NCBI GenBank assembly: GCA_945833885.1
Contig: CAMAFY010000017.1
Location: 1-51,068, forward strand
Direction: 5' to 3'
DNA from: an uncultured Bacteroidales bacterium
GTDB lineage: Bacteria > Bacteroidota > Bacteroidia > Bacteroidales > Bacteroidaceae
Length of the DNA: 51,068 nt
The notes under the pieces are model-generated. The model saw nothing but the letters and a program-made list of their open reading frames with translations, was not told the origin of the DNA and ran no database searches. Made by a program: the position numbers and the translations under genes. Shown one piece after another: positions 41,787 to 50,880 of this stretch; position 1 is the stretch's first letter, and every line of letters begins with the position of its first letter.

Positions 41787-43043
41787 TTATTGCAGCACCT
41801 TGCCGTTTCGGCTGATGATGATGCCGTGTTGTCCGGCGTTTGCCCGTCTGCCGTCGATGGAAAAGAGCGGTTGTGAGCCGTCGTTCCTGGGAGTGACGGT
41901 GATGGGGGCGATGCCTTCTGTGGCACTTTCCTCGGGCGTAGGTTGGAACGCGTCGAGGATGGGCGAGGGACGCCCGTCGTTGTAGAACGCACACATATTG
42001 TAGTTTGTCCAGCCGATGGTGGTGTAGATGGCGGGTTTCCACCAGTTATACTGTTCGGGTTCCCAGTAGAAAATGCCGTCGACGGCGTCGCTGTTGCGGC
42101 ACTTCTCGAAGAGGTCCTCCATCACTTCCTTGCCGCCGGTCGTATATTCGCAGTAAACACCCGTCTCGACAACCATGACGGGCAGGGCAAAATTGGTGTG
42201 GAGTTTCTCGGCAAGTTCCATGAAACTCTTGTTCCTCTGCTTGCCGGTGTTGGTAGCGGCAGACTCTCCGGATGCGTTCCACGACATGGGATAATGGCTC
42301 AGTCCGATCATATCCACCTTGCCTCCGTTGTCCTTGAAGGAGTAGAACCACCATGAAAGGTCGGTGTCGCTGCTCCGGGTGTCGAGATGCGAGATGCAGC
42401 AAACGTCGGGGAATACGCTCTTTGCAGCGTCGTATCCGGCATTCGACAGCCGCACATAGTGGTCCCATCCTCCGCCCTTCGAGGCGTCGGTGGAGCCGGT
42501 GGCGCGTCCGGATGCCGTGTTCCAGGAGTGGGATGCCGCATCGTAGGTGGAGAAGAGCATGCCATTGCGGGTCTCGTTGCCGATTTGTACCCAGCGGGGC
42601 GTGACGCCGGCGGTCTTCAAGGCCTGCAAGACGTCGGTGGTATGTTTGCTGACGCAGTCGGCAAGTGCGGCAATGTCGGTGGCATTCCATTCCGAGGGGA
42701 TGGACTGACGTCCGGGGTCGGCGAAGAAATCGGAGTAGTGGAAGTCGATCATCACCTCCATTCCAGCGGCTTTTGCCGCCAATGCCTTTTCGACAACGTC
42801 CTGTGTGCCGCACCATCCTCCGAGGGTGGGCTCTGCCCATACGCGCAGACGGATGGCATTCATGCCGCATCCGTGCATCAAGGTGTTGATTTCGGTGGCT
42901 TCGCCTTCGGCGTTGTAGAAGGATTTTCCGTCTGCTGCCATTTCGCTGCTCCACGAAATGTCGGCGCCGCGCCAGAAATATTGTGCTGATGCCATCAGGG
43001 ATGAGATGGCGGAGATGAGGGTCAGAAGGAGGAAACGTTGCAT
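41787..43043 (-). CDS. Secreted endo-beta-1,4-galactanase, GH53
   Basis: A 418-residue enzyme with signal MQRFLLLTLISAISSLMASAQ. The GH53 barrel begins YFWRGADISWSSEM and has NAIRLRVW, VMIDFHYSDFFADPG, WVQIGNE (Glu157, probable acid/base) and VMVVETGVYCEY (Glu293, probable nucleophile). It cuts the beta-1,4-galactan side chains of pectin (type I arabinogalactan). The last ~30 residues (LFSIDGRRANAGQHGIIISRNGKVLQ) are a C-terminal tail common to secreted Prevotella proteins, also seen at 50881-51068. Downstream of the GH2-GH53 fusion on the same strand, 318 bp away. Confidence 0.93.
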   Translation of the reverse strand: MQRFLLLTLISAISSLMASAQYFWRGADISWSSEMAADGKSFYNAEGEATEINTLMHGCGMNAIRLRVWAEPTLGGWCGTQDVVEKALAAKAAGMEVMIDFHYSDFFADPGRQSIPSEWNATDIAALADCVSKHTTDVLQALKTAGVTPRWVQIGNETRNGMLFSTYDAASHSWNTASGRATGSTDASKGGGWDHYVRLSNAGYDAAKSVFPDVCCISHLDTRSSDTDLSWWFYSFKDNGGKVDMIGLSHYPMSWNASGESAATNTGKQRNKSFMELAEKLHTNFALPVMVVETGVYCEYTTGGKEVMEDLFEKCRNSDAVDGIFYWEPEQYNWWKPAIYTTIGWTNYNMCAFYNDGRPSPILDAFQPTPEESATEGIAPITVTPRNDGSQPLFSIDGRRANAGQHGIIISRNGKVLQ

Positions 43044-43361
43044 AAATAGGTGAAGAAATTAAACGGTCCGGGTATCAATAGGTAAGTTCGGGAAGTTCTT
43101 TGTACGTAAGTCAAGAGTCCTTTGTGCGTAGGTTAAAAAGTCGTTTGTGTGCAGATTCAGGTGGAAAGTTTTGATTTTTTCCGGTCTTTTTATGGCAAGA
43201 CGTGCCACGAAATCCGGTAAATCCAATCAGCGGCATCCGCCTGAAACCAGTCCTTGCTTACCGGTTGACAGGGAATTGTATGGTGAAACGTGAGAAAATG
43301 CTTGGCAAAAAGGCTGGCGCCGCAGCCTGCCGGGATGAGAGAAGAGCGGCAGTTGCCGTCA
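43044..43361. other. Spacer between the two galactanase genes
   Basis: Contains a short tandem array (43082-43152) with units of 22-25 bp built on GTAAGTY...CTTTGT. No promoter matching TAnnTTTG was seen for the downstream GH53 gene. Confidence 0.5.
43082..43152. repeat. Degenerate tandem array, 22-25-bp units
   Basis: Three units starting near 43082, 43106 and 43128 (GTAAGTTCGGG, GTAAGTCAAGAG, GTAGGTTAAAAAG), each closing with TTTGTRC-like sequence. Confidence 0.55.
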
Positions 43362-46300
43362 TCAGTTGTCGCGGAAAGTCGTCATGATGGCGGTGGGGCG
43401 GCCGGTTTCGTCAAAGGCTCCGAGGCGGTATTGCGAGGGACGGCATGCCGGTTCCCAGTAGAAGGCACCGAGACAGAGGGGATTGCCGGCAGCATCCTCC
43501 AACAGTTGCGACTCGCGGAGGATACGTTTGAGCAGACGAGCGCCCTCTTCGGGGTTCATGGCGTCCATGCCTACCTCGACAAGCATGGAGGGCGTGCCGA
43601 ATTCTTCGTTGAGATGCACGATGTTTTCCATACATTCGTTGACGATAGCGTCGGCATCGGCACGTTTTCCTTCGTTGATGGCCCAATAAGTGTAGAGCGA
43701 CATGCCGATGATGTCCCACTTTGCGCCGCCGGCTTTCAGTATTCCGAGGTTCCAGTCGTAGAGTTCGCGGTCGAAACCATCGTCGAGATGCACGATGACC
43801 TTGGCGTTCGGGCATACCGACTTCACGGCTTCGTAGCCCGTCTTGAAGATTTCGGCGTAGGCCCGTGCGCCTGCCGTGAGGTTTGTCGGCGAGGGCAGTG
43901 CACCGTTGTCCGCCACTTTCTGCCGAACATCTTCGGAGAGATAGTGGGCGGTGGGGCGTCCCGGACGGTCAATGCGTGCGATGGCGTCGGTGATGACGTT
44001 GCGTCCGTCGGCGGCAGGTACGGGCCATCCTGTGGCAGGGTCCTCCTCGACGCTCCAAAGCATGCCGTAAGTGGTCTCGTTGCCCACCTGTACCCAGCGC
44101 GGCGTGATGCCATGTTGTTTGAGGTATTGCAGGACTTCGGTGGTGTGGAGGCGGACATCCTCCTTGATCTGTTCCAGGGTGTGCCCCTTCCAGGTCAGGG
44201 GAATCGGTTGCTTTGCGGGGTCAACCCACCAGTCGCTATAATGGAAGTTTATCATCACATCCATGCCCAAACGTTTGGCACGCATGCACTTTTCGAGTAC
44301 GTCTTCGCGGTTACACCACTTGCCATGTCCTTTGGATTCGGGGTCAATCCACACGCGGCAGCGTATGGCTTCGCAGCCGAAGTCCTTCATAAGGGCCGTC
44401 ATTTCGCGTTCGTTCCCTTCGCTGTCCTTTACGGTTTTTCCCGTACTTTCGTATTCCGTCGCCCAACCTATGTCCGCTCCTTTCACGAATTCCGGTGCGT
44501 GGTATCCGCCGACGGCGATGGTGGCGCTTCCGCTTTTCAGTCCGTCGGCGCTGGCGGTGAGGGTGACGGTTGCCGCATTCTTGCCGCTTTTCAGCGTCCC
44601 CGCCTGTACGATGGCCGTCAGTTCGCCATTGAAAGCATGGTGCTGGGGCAGGTGGAAGAGTTCAAGATTCGTGGCGTCACCATTGGCTGCGGCGCGGAAA
44701 GTGCCGTTCCCCTTGACGTTGAAACGCACCAATGGGTTGGCATTCGGGCAGAGATTGCCATCCTTGTCCACAACGCGTACGCGCAGATAATAGAGGTCTT
44801 GTCCGTCGGGTTCCAAGCCGTGGCCGTCCTGTCCGAGCACTTCGAGGTGATGGGGCTTGCCTGCCGTGCGGATAACCTGCTGCAAAGTGTCGTCGGGATA
44901 GTAGGCTTTGACGCGGATCTCGCCCGCCTCGTACTTCACATCGTTCCACATGAGGCGGTAACGTTCCGTGACATCAGCGGCATCTTCCCGTGATTTCTTA
45001 TGCTTTATGCCCTGACTTTTTCCGTTGACAAAGAGTTCTGCCTGCGGAGCATCGGTATAGGCGAAGACAGGTGTCACCTCTCCCTCGCGTCCGGGCCAGG
45101 TCCAGTGGGGCAGGATGTGCAGGGTGTGGTCCGTGCGGTTCCACTGTGAGCGGTAGAGATAGTAGCGGTCCTTGGGGATGGAAGCCAGGTCGATGATGCC
45201 GAAGAGGCTGGAGTGGCTGGGCCAGGCATCGGTGTCGTAGGGCGAAGGTTCGCCGAGATAGTCGAAGCCGGTCCATACAAACTGTCCGATGCACCAGGGA
45301 TTGTCGTCGGCATTGGCAAAGTCGACGTCGGGAATGTTGCTCCACCAGCAACTCTCAAGGTCGTAGGATGAGGACTGATGGTCGGGATACATGGCCCCGG
45401 CACGCTTGGTTGCGGGGAACTTATATACGCCACGGCTGCTGACGGTGCTTGCCGTCTCGCTGCCCAGGACGAGGCCTTGGGGAAGGCGTTGGTAGCCCTC
45501 TTCGTAGCGGTGTGCGCGGTAATTGAAGCCGGGGATGTCGAGAACGGCGGCAAAACCTTTGTCAAGGGCGTTGTCAATCTGGTCCATTCCGCTCGTGACA
45601 GGTCGTGTGGGGTCCTCGCGATGACAGATGTCGCGGAGCCATGTCGCCACCTTGTAGCCCTCGTCGCTCCCCTGTGTGGGCACCTCGTTGCCGATGCTCC
45701 ACATGACGACGCTGGGATTGTTGCGGTAATGGCGGAGCATATTCACCATGTCCGCCTCTGCCCATGTCATGAAAGGTGCGGAGTTTGCGCGCACTTCGTC
45801 GGGATGTGCGGCGGTGATGGCGGGATAACAACTCGGTTCATAGAAGTAGCGGTGGTAGCCACCTTCGCATTTTGCCTTCTCCCATTCGTCGAAAGGTTCC
45901 AGCATCATCATGAATCCCATCTCATCGCACAGGTCGACGAGTTCGGGAGCGGGCATGTTGTGGCTGGTGCGTATGGCATCGCAGCCCATATCTTTCAGCA
46001 GTTCCAGTTGGTGGCGCAGGGCACTGACGTTGACGGCGGCGCCCAAAGGTCCGAGGTCGTGGTGGTTGCAGACACCCTGAAACTTGCGAATCTTGCCGTT
46101 GAGCAGGAAGCCTTTGTCGGCAATGAACTGCAGGCTGCGGATGCCGAAACGGGTGGTGTAGGTGTCCTGCAGGCGTCCGGCGGCATAGATGCGCGTGATG
46201 GCGCGGTAGAGTGCCGGGGTCTCTGGCGTCCAGAGATGGGGATTCTCCACGCTGAAATGCTGCTCCAGGGGCAGGCCATGTGCGGCATATCCCTTGAATT

Positions 46301-47048
46301 CCTTGGAGGTCACCACACGACCTTCGTCATCAACGATCTCGGTGTACAGGGTCAGTTGTTCGTCGGGGCGACAACCTTCCACCCAGGTTTTGAGGTGTAT
46401 GCTGGCACTTTCCGCGTCAACCTGCGGAGTGGTCAGTTGTGTCCCCCAGACGGGTACGTGGACGGCTTCGGTCTGCAACAGGTGTACGTTGCGGTAAAGT
46501 CCGGCTCCGCAGTACCATCGTGAGGATTGCTCCACATTCTCCAGCCGCACGGCCAGGGCGTTGTGCGGAGAATCGGTGCGGAGGGCATCGGTGACATCGC
46601 AATAGAAAGAGTTGTAACCGTATGGCCAGAACAGCACTTCCTTACCATTGACGTAGACGCGGGCCTGGCTCATGGCGCCGTCGAAGATGAGGATGGTCCG
46701 CCGGTTGGAGCCCGGAGTGGCGGCATCGACGGTGAAATCGCGGCGGTACCATCCCACGCCGACGTAGGGAAGTCCGCCGGTACGCCCGGTATGCTCCGTG
46801 GCTTCCGTCTCGCCATTTTGTGTTACTGCCACAACTTGCAGGTCGTTGTCGCGGCTGAACGGGCCGAAAATCGCCCAGTCGTGGGGTATGTTGACGCGTT
46901 CCCATCGCGAGTCATCATAGGTGGGGGCTTCGGCTCCGCTGGCCTCGCCGCGGTGGAATGCCCATCCCTCTGTCAGTGTTTCCTCGATGCGCTGTGCCGA
47001 AAGGCTGAGGGCGCAGGAAAGGGAAAGGAGTGTGGTAAGGAATCTCAT
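43362..47048 (-). CDS. GH2 beta-galactosidase fused to a GH53 endo-galactanase
   Basis: A 1228-residue secreted protein from the ATG at 47048 (signal MRFLTTLLSLSCALSLSAQ). Residues about 20-840 are a complete GH2 enzyme: the sugar-binding domain (WERVNIPHDWAIFGPF), barrel with MWSIGNEVPTQ (acid/base Glu) and LVLGSETAS (nucleophile region), then DUF4982-like and Ig-like domains (APQAELFVNGKSQG, GKPHHLEVLGQDG). Residues about 850-1228 are a second full enzyme, GH53: KGADIGWATEYE, WVQVGNETTYGM and SMLVEVGMD. One chain could both cut galactan internally and release galactose. The longer frame adds 34 residues without a signal. Followed by a separate GH53 gene. Confidence 0.92.
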   Translation of the reverse strand: MRFLTTLLSLSCALSLSAQRIEETLTEGWAFHRGEASGAEAPTYDDSRWERVNIPHDWAIFGPFSRDNDLQVVAVTQNGETEATEHTGRTGGLPYVGVGWYRRDFTVDAATPGSNRRTILIFDGAMSQARVYVNGKEVLFWPYGYNSFYCDVTDALRTDSPHNALAVRLENVEQSSRWYCGAGLYRNVHLLQTEAVHVPVWGTQLTTPQVDAESASIHLKTWVEGCRPDEQLTLYTEIVDDEGRVVTSKEFKGYAAHGLPLEQHFSVENPHLWTPETPALYRAITRIYAAGRLQDTYTTRFGIRSLQFIADKGFLLNGKIRKFQGVCNHHDLGPLGAAVNVSALRHQLELLKDMGCDAIRTSHNMPAPELVDLCDEMGFMMMLEPFDEWEKAKCEGGYHRYFYEPSCYPAITAAHPDEVRANSAPFMTWAEADMVNMLRHYRNNPSVVMWSIGNEVPTQGSDEGYKVATWLRDICHREDPTRPVTSGMDQIDNALDKGFAAVLDIPGFNYRAHRYEEGYQRLPQGLVLGSETASTVSSRGVYKFPATKRAGAMYPDHQSSSYDLESCWWSNIPDVDFANADDNPWCIGQFVWTGFDYLGEPSPYDTDAWPSHSSLFGIIDLASIPKDRYYLYRSQWNRTDHTLHILPHWTWPGREGEVTPVFAYTDAPQAELFVNGKSQGIKHKKSREDAADVTERYRLMWNDVKYEAGEIRVKAYYPDDTLQQVIRTAGKPHHLEVLGQDGHGLEPDGQDLYYLRVRVVDKDGNLCPNANPLVRFNVKGNGTFRAAANGDATNLELFHLPQHHAFNGELTAIVQAGTLKSGKNAATVTLTASADGLKSGSATIAVGGYHAPEFVKGADIGWATEYESTGKTVKDSEGNEREMTALMKDFGCEAIRCRVWIDPESKGHGKWCNREDVLEKCMRAKRLGMDVMINFHYSDWWVDPAKQPIPLTWKGHTLEQIKEDVRLHTTEVLQYLKQHGITPRWVQVGNETTYGMLWSVEEDPATGWPVPAADGRNVITDAIARIDRPGRPTAHYLSEDVRQKVADNGALPSPTNLTAGARAYAEIFKTGYEAVKSVCPNAKVIVHLDDGFDRELYDWNLGILKAGGAKWDIIGMSLYTYWAINEGKRADADAIVNECMENIVHLNEEFGTPSMLVEVGMDAMNPEEGARLLKRILRESQLLEDAAGNPLCLGAFYWEPACRPSQYRLGAFDETGRPTAIMTTFRDN

Positions 47049-47198
47049 GGTGTTTCTCGTGCAAAATATTGTAGGCTTCCGTCGGCGCGGCGTTTCCGAA
47101 CATCTTGAAAGTGTGGACTTTCGTGACCGACATCGCCAAAAACAGGGCAAAAATAGCGAAAAACTTTGGAAAAATTACGAAGAATAATGGAAAAAGCC

Positions 47199-47206
47199 TA
47201 ATTTTG
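47199..47206 (+). promoter_or_regulatory. -7 box of the methyltransferase gene
   Basis: TAATTTTG, an exact consensus match, only 4 bases before the ATG at 47211. Transcription would start at or just inside the start codon. Confidence 0.55.
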
Positions 47207-47210
47207 CAAA

Positions 47211-48362
47211 ATGATACTTCCCGCATTGTCTCCCTTGCGCCGCCGAAATTCTGCTTTGAATCCTAAGACTGAGGGCATAAAATATGCCGGTTCGAAGTTG
47301 CGGATGTTGCCGTACATCATGAAAATGGTGGGCGGACTGGACGGTGTGTACAGGGTGCTCGACGCCTTTTCCGGCAGCACGCGGGTGAGTCAGGCGCTCT
47401 ATCAGTGCGGACGTTACGCCGTGACGAGCAACGACATTGCGGTTTGGAGCGAGGTGTTCGCCACCTGTTATCTGCAGGCACCGCGAAGGCCGGAGTATTA
47501 CCAGCAACTTATCGACAGCCTGAACGCCCTTCCGGGACACGAGGGCTGGTTCACCAGCCACTATGCTCCGCACGATGGGGGAGAGGAAGCCGGAGAAGTG
47601 CGGAAATACCCCTTTCAGCGGAAGAACACCATGCGTCTTGACAGCATCAGGGAGCGCATCGCCGAATGGCGGACAGCGGGAGTCATCGACCGCATGACCG
47701 AGTGCGTGCTCCTCACCAGCCTGATATTGGCTCTTGACGTTGTGGACTCTACCATCGGACATTTCTCGAGTTATCTGAAACGGTGGTCGGCACGCAGTTA
47801 CCGCGACCTCACGCTGCGTCTGCCGCGAATGTGCTACGACGAGGCGCTGCCTGCCGCCGATGTGCGGCGTTGCGATGCCTTCGACCTTCGCGGAGAATGG
47901 GACCTTGCCTACCTGGACCCGCCATACGGCTCGGCAAACGTCAAGATGCCCTCCTCGCGTGTGCGTTATGCCGCGTATTATCATTTGTGGAAGAGCGTGG
48001 TGCTCAACGACCATCCCGCACTCTTCGGCGCGGCAGGACGGCGCGAAGATTCGCGCGACACGCTGTCGGCATCGGTGTTCGAGGATTTCCGCACCGATGA
48101 TGCCGGACATCTTATGGCTGTTGAGGCCATCGAACGCCTGGTGCGGCAAATCAATGCGCGCTACATTCTCCTCAGTTTCAGCAGCGGAGGACGTGTAAGT
48201 CGGGAGGAACTCCAGCAGATGCTCAGCGAAAACGGACGCCTGCGCGACGTCATGGCGGTGGATTATGCCCATCACAACATGGCAAACATGTTCCAGACTC
48301 GGAAATGGTGTTGCGCCGACAAGGGGCATCAGGAGTACCTTTTCCTACTGGAAAAAGGATAA
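47211..48362 (+). CDS. D12-class (Dam-like) DNA adenine-N6 methyltransferase
   Basis: A 383-residue methyltransferase. The N-terminal motif is GIKYAGSKLRMLPYI (residues 22-36), the SAM-binding motif VLDAFSGSTRVSQAL (Asp51) and the catalytic motif AYLDPPYGS (DPPY 236-239). This is the Dam/DpnM order. The large insert between the motifs would hold the target-recognition region; the site is unknown. No restriction endonuclease gene is beside it, so it may be an orphan regulator or protective methylase. The ATG at 47211 is the only start upstream of the KYAGSK motif that fits, although the -7 box is right next to it. Confidence 0.87.
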   Translation: MILPALSPLRRRNSALNPKTEGIKYAGSKLRMLPYIMKMVGGLDGVYRVLDAFSGSTRVSQALYQCGRYAVTSNDIAVWSEVFATCYLQAPRRPEYYQQLIDSLNALPGHEGWFTSHYAPHDGGEEAGEVRKYPFQRKNTMRLDSIRERIAEWRTAGVIDRMTECVLLTSLILALDVVDSTIGHFSSYLKRWSARSYRDLTLRLPRMCYDEALPAADVRRCDAFDLRGEWDLAYLDPPYGSANVKMPSSRVRYAAYYHLWKSVVLNDHPALFGAAGRREDSRDTLSASVFEDFRTDDAGHLMAVEAIERLVRQINARYILLSFSSGGRVSREELQQMLSENGRLRDVMAVDYAHHNMANMFQTRKWCCADKGHQEYLFLLEKG

Positions 48363-48410
48363 GAAAGAGAAGAATATCAAAATAACCTATCCCAAACATA
48401 CCCATTATTT

Positions 48411-50366
48411 ATGAGTTACAATTGGAATTATTCCTACGTGGGTGGCGTACCCCGTGTGAAAATCGATTGCGGTGAAGACATCGCACACCTGAATGAACTT
48501 GACGAAAAGAAGTGGACGGTCCTCTCATGTCCCGTGAAAGGTTTGGAACTTGACGAGAAGACCCTTCAATATATCGACACGAACCACGACGGGCAGGTGC
48601 ACTCCAAGGAGGTGGTGGTCACATCCCTCTGGCTTGCAGGCGTGCTCGGCGACATGGATCTACTGGTTCCCGGTACTGACAGCGTGAAACTTTCCGCCTT
48701 GAAGACCGACACCCCCGACGGCGAACAACTGCTTTCTGCCGCCCGACAGATTCTCTGTGCTGTGGGAAAGCCCGAGGCCGAGGAGATTTCGCTTGCCGAC
48801 AGCAGCGTCTGTCTGGAGCGTCTGATGGCGGAGAAACTGGAGGCGTTGAAGGCCGAGCGTGCCGCTTTGGAGGCGGTGGAAGCCCCCTTCGGCGCACAGA
48901 CGGAGAGCATCGCCGAGGCTTACAATGCCCTTGATGCCAAGGTGCGCGACTATTTCCTCCGTGGACGTTTGGCGCAGTATGCCGCTGAAAGCCGCGAGAA
49001 ACTCGACGTGCAGACCGCAATGATTGAGAGCATCAGTGCGGCAAACCTTACCGAGCGCACGGCAGATATCGCTGCCTATCCCCTGGCACGCATCACCGAT
49101 GCCAAGACACTTCCCCTCGATGTGGTCGTGAATCCGGCATGGGAGACGGCATGGAACACCGTGAAGCAGGCGTTCGAGACGGAAGTCACCGAGGAGAACT
49201 GGGCGGCACTTGGCGCACGCCTGAAGCAATATGCCGACTATAAGAAGCAGATGGAGGTGGGCGAAGGTGATGTCGTGCTGGATGAGGAGAGCAAGAGCAT
49301 TGCCATGGTGGACAAACTCCTCCATCTCACCCGCGATTTCTATCGTCTTCTCCGCAATTATGTGACGCTCACCGACTTCTATTCCGGCGATTCCAAGGCC
49401 ATTTTCCAGGCAGGAACGCTCTACATTGACCAACGTGCCTGCGACTTTTGTGTACGTGTGAACGATGCCGGAGCCATGGCCGCTCAGGCTGCCGCCAGCG
49501 GAATGTATCTGGTGTTCTGCCATTGCACGGATGCCACTAAGGGGCGTGCGATGGACATCGTTGCCGCTGTAACCGTGGGTGACACGAACAATATCGCCGT
49601 CGGAAAGAACGGAATTTTCTACGATCGTCAGGGACACGACTGGGATGCCCGCGTGACCAGCATCATCGACAACCCCATCAGCATCGGTCAGGCGGCGTTG
49701 TCGCCCTACCGGAAGATGGCGGCATTCATCGAGGAGAAGGTACGTTCCATGGCGGCTTCCAAAGAAAGCCAGATGACGGAAAGCGCTACGGCACAGATTG
49801 ATGCCAAGGCTGAAAGCGCCGCTGCCGCAACAGCCGAGGCGGCCAGCGCAGGTCCTCAGGCCACTCCTGCGGCAAACCCCGCTCCTTCGGCCGCTACCAA
49901 AACGTTCGACATTGCCAAATTCGCCGGTATCTTCGCTGCCATCGGCATGGCCATCGGCTTTATCGGCAGTTTCCTGACGAGCCTCGGACGCGAATTTATG
50001 GCGCTTGCATGGTGGCAGATGCCGCTTTGCCTCCTTGCCATCTTCCTTCTCATCAGCGGACCTTCGATGTTTATCGCGTGGCTCAAGTTGCGTAAGCGCA
50101 ATATCTCCCCGATTCTCAATGCAAACGGTTGGGCCGTCAATGCCGCCGCCAAGATAAGCATCCGTTTTGGCAACGCGCTTTCCCAACAGGCAGTCTTCCC
50201 TCTCAGCGCAAAGATGCGCAAACAGGACCCGTTTGCCGACCGCGGCCTTTCCTGGTGGCAGCATCTTTTGTGGATTCTTGCCCTGCTTCTGCTCGCCGCC
50301 GCCGTATGCTGGTTCTTCGGCGTATTCACCATCCCCGGCATCACCTCCCCCTATCTGGCGCAGTAA
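48411..50366 (+). CDS. Large membrane protein with an EF-hand loop, unknown family
   Basis: A 651-residue protein I cannot assign to a named family. Residues 56-67 form a perfect EF-hand calcium loop (DTNHDGQVHSKE). Residues about 85-460 are mostly helical and lack a signal peptide. An Ala/Pro-rich linker runs from about 465 to 500. Three hydrophobic segments are near 505-525 (IFAAIGMAIGFIGSFLTSL), 535-560 (MPLCLLAIFLLISGPSMFIAWL) and 620-640 (LLWILALLLLAAAVCWFFGVF). The bulk probably faces the cytoplasm. It starts 48 bp after the methyltransferase gene and may share its transcript. Confidence 0.75.
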   Translation: MSYNWNYSYVGGVPRVKIDCGEDIAHLNELDEKKWTVLSCPVKGLELDEKTLQYIDTNHDGQVHSKEVVVTSLWLAGVLGDMDLLVPGTDSVKLSALKTDTPDGEQLLSAARQILCAVGKPEAEEISLADSSVCLERLMAEKLEALKAERAALEAVEAPFGAQTESIAEAYNALDAKVRDYFLRGRLAQYAAESREKLDVQTAMIESISAANLTERTADIAAYPLARITDAKTLPLDVVVNPAWETAWNTVKQAFETEVTEENWAALGARLKQYADYKKQMEVGEGDVVLDEESKSIAMVDKLLHLTRDFYRLLRNYVTLTDFYSGDSKAIFQAGTLYIDQRACDFCVRVNDAGAMAAQAAASGMYLVFCHCTDATKGRAMDIVAAVTVGDTNNIAVGKNGIFYDRQGHDWDARVTSIIDNPISIGQAALSPYRKMAAFIEEKVRSMAASKESQMTESATAQIDAKAESAAAATAEAASAGPQATPAANPAPSAATKTFDIAKFAGIFAAIGMAIGFIGSFLTSLGREFMALAWWQMPLCLLAIFLLISGPSMFIAWLKLRKRNISPILNANGWAVNAAAKISIRFGNALSQQAVFPLSAKMRKQDPFADRGLSWWQHLLWILALLLLAAAVCWFFGVFTIPGITSPYLAQ

Positions 50367-50439
50367 TCTGCCTGCTTTGGCACGATGTCCCGACTGTTTT
50401 GGCGTAATTCCCGTTCTTTATTCCATCCTCTAAACTTTA

Positions 50440-50700
50440 ATGAGAGAGATAAATTTGATTATTAACGAGGATAATTTCATCACAGACGACAGGACCAATG
50501 CTGTTTTCTTCTCAAGTCTTTTGCCAAGTGGTTTCAAAGAGCCTCTTGGTAAGAGGCTGAGAGATTCGTTGAAGGAAGCATTGTCAGTGGTCAATTTCGA
50601 CGAACTTGTAAACATAAAGGATGTTTGGGCTCGTGATTTTATGCCTGTTCAACTTACGAAAAATGTCTTTTTAGACTATACCTACTCCTCCTCCTTTTAG
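50440..50700 (+). pseudogene. N-terminal fragment of an agmatine/peptidylarginine deiminase-like gene
   Basis: An 86-residue frame. LIINEDNFITDDRTNAVFFSSLLP ... NIKDVWARDFMPVQLTKNVFLDYTY resembles the start of deiminase-family proteins in Bacteroidetes (usually about 350 residues), including the W-x-RD-x-MP motif, then ends at a stop codon after YSSSF. No continuation in any frame is seen before the terminator at 50748. The stretch is more A/T-rich than its neighbours, which may mean recent transfer or decay. It could be a truncated gene or an independent short protein. Confidence 0.5.
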
Positions 50701-50747
50701 CGAAAAGGCATTGGATTGAGGCAATTTTTTTGCAGAAACGGTAAAAC

Positions 50748-50787
50748 AAAAAGCAGCCCGGGAAGAAAAAATCCCGGGCTGCTTTTT
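50748..50787. terminator. Strong bidirectional terminator
   Basis: AAAAAGCAGCCCGGG (50748-50762) pairs perfectly with CCCGGGCTGCTTTTT (50773-50787) around a 10-base loop. It separates the deiminase fragment (+) from the secreted-protein gene (-). Confidence 0.92.
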
Positions 50788-50880
50788 GTTGTATCCCCAT
50801 AGGGGTGAATCTTATCCTTCAAATTTTCATCTCGAAAACGGACATGAAAATTCGAAAGATTTGTTTTTTTTTACTCACCT

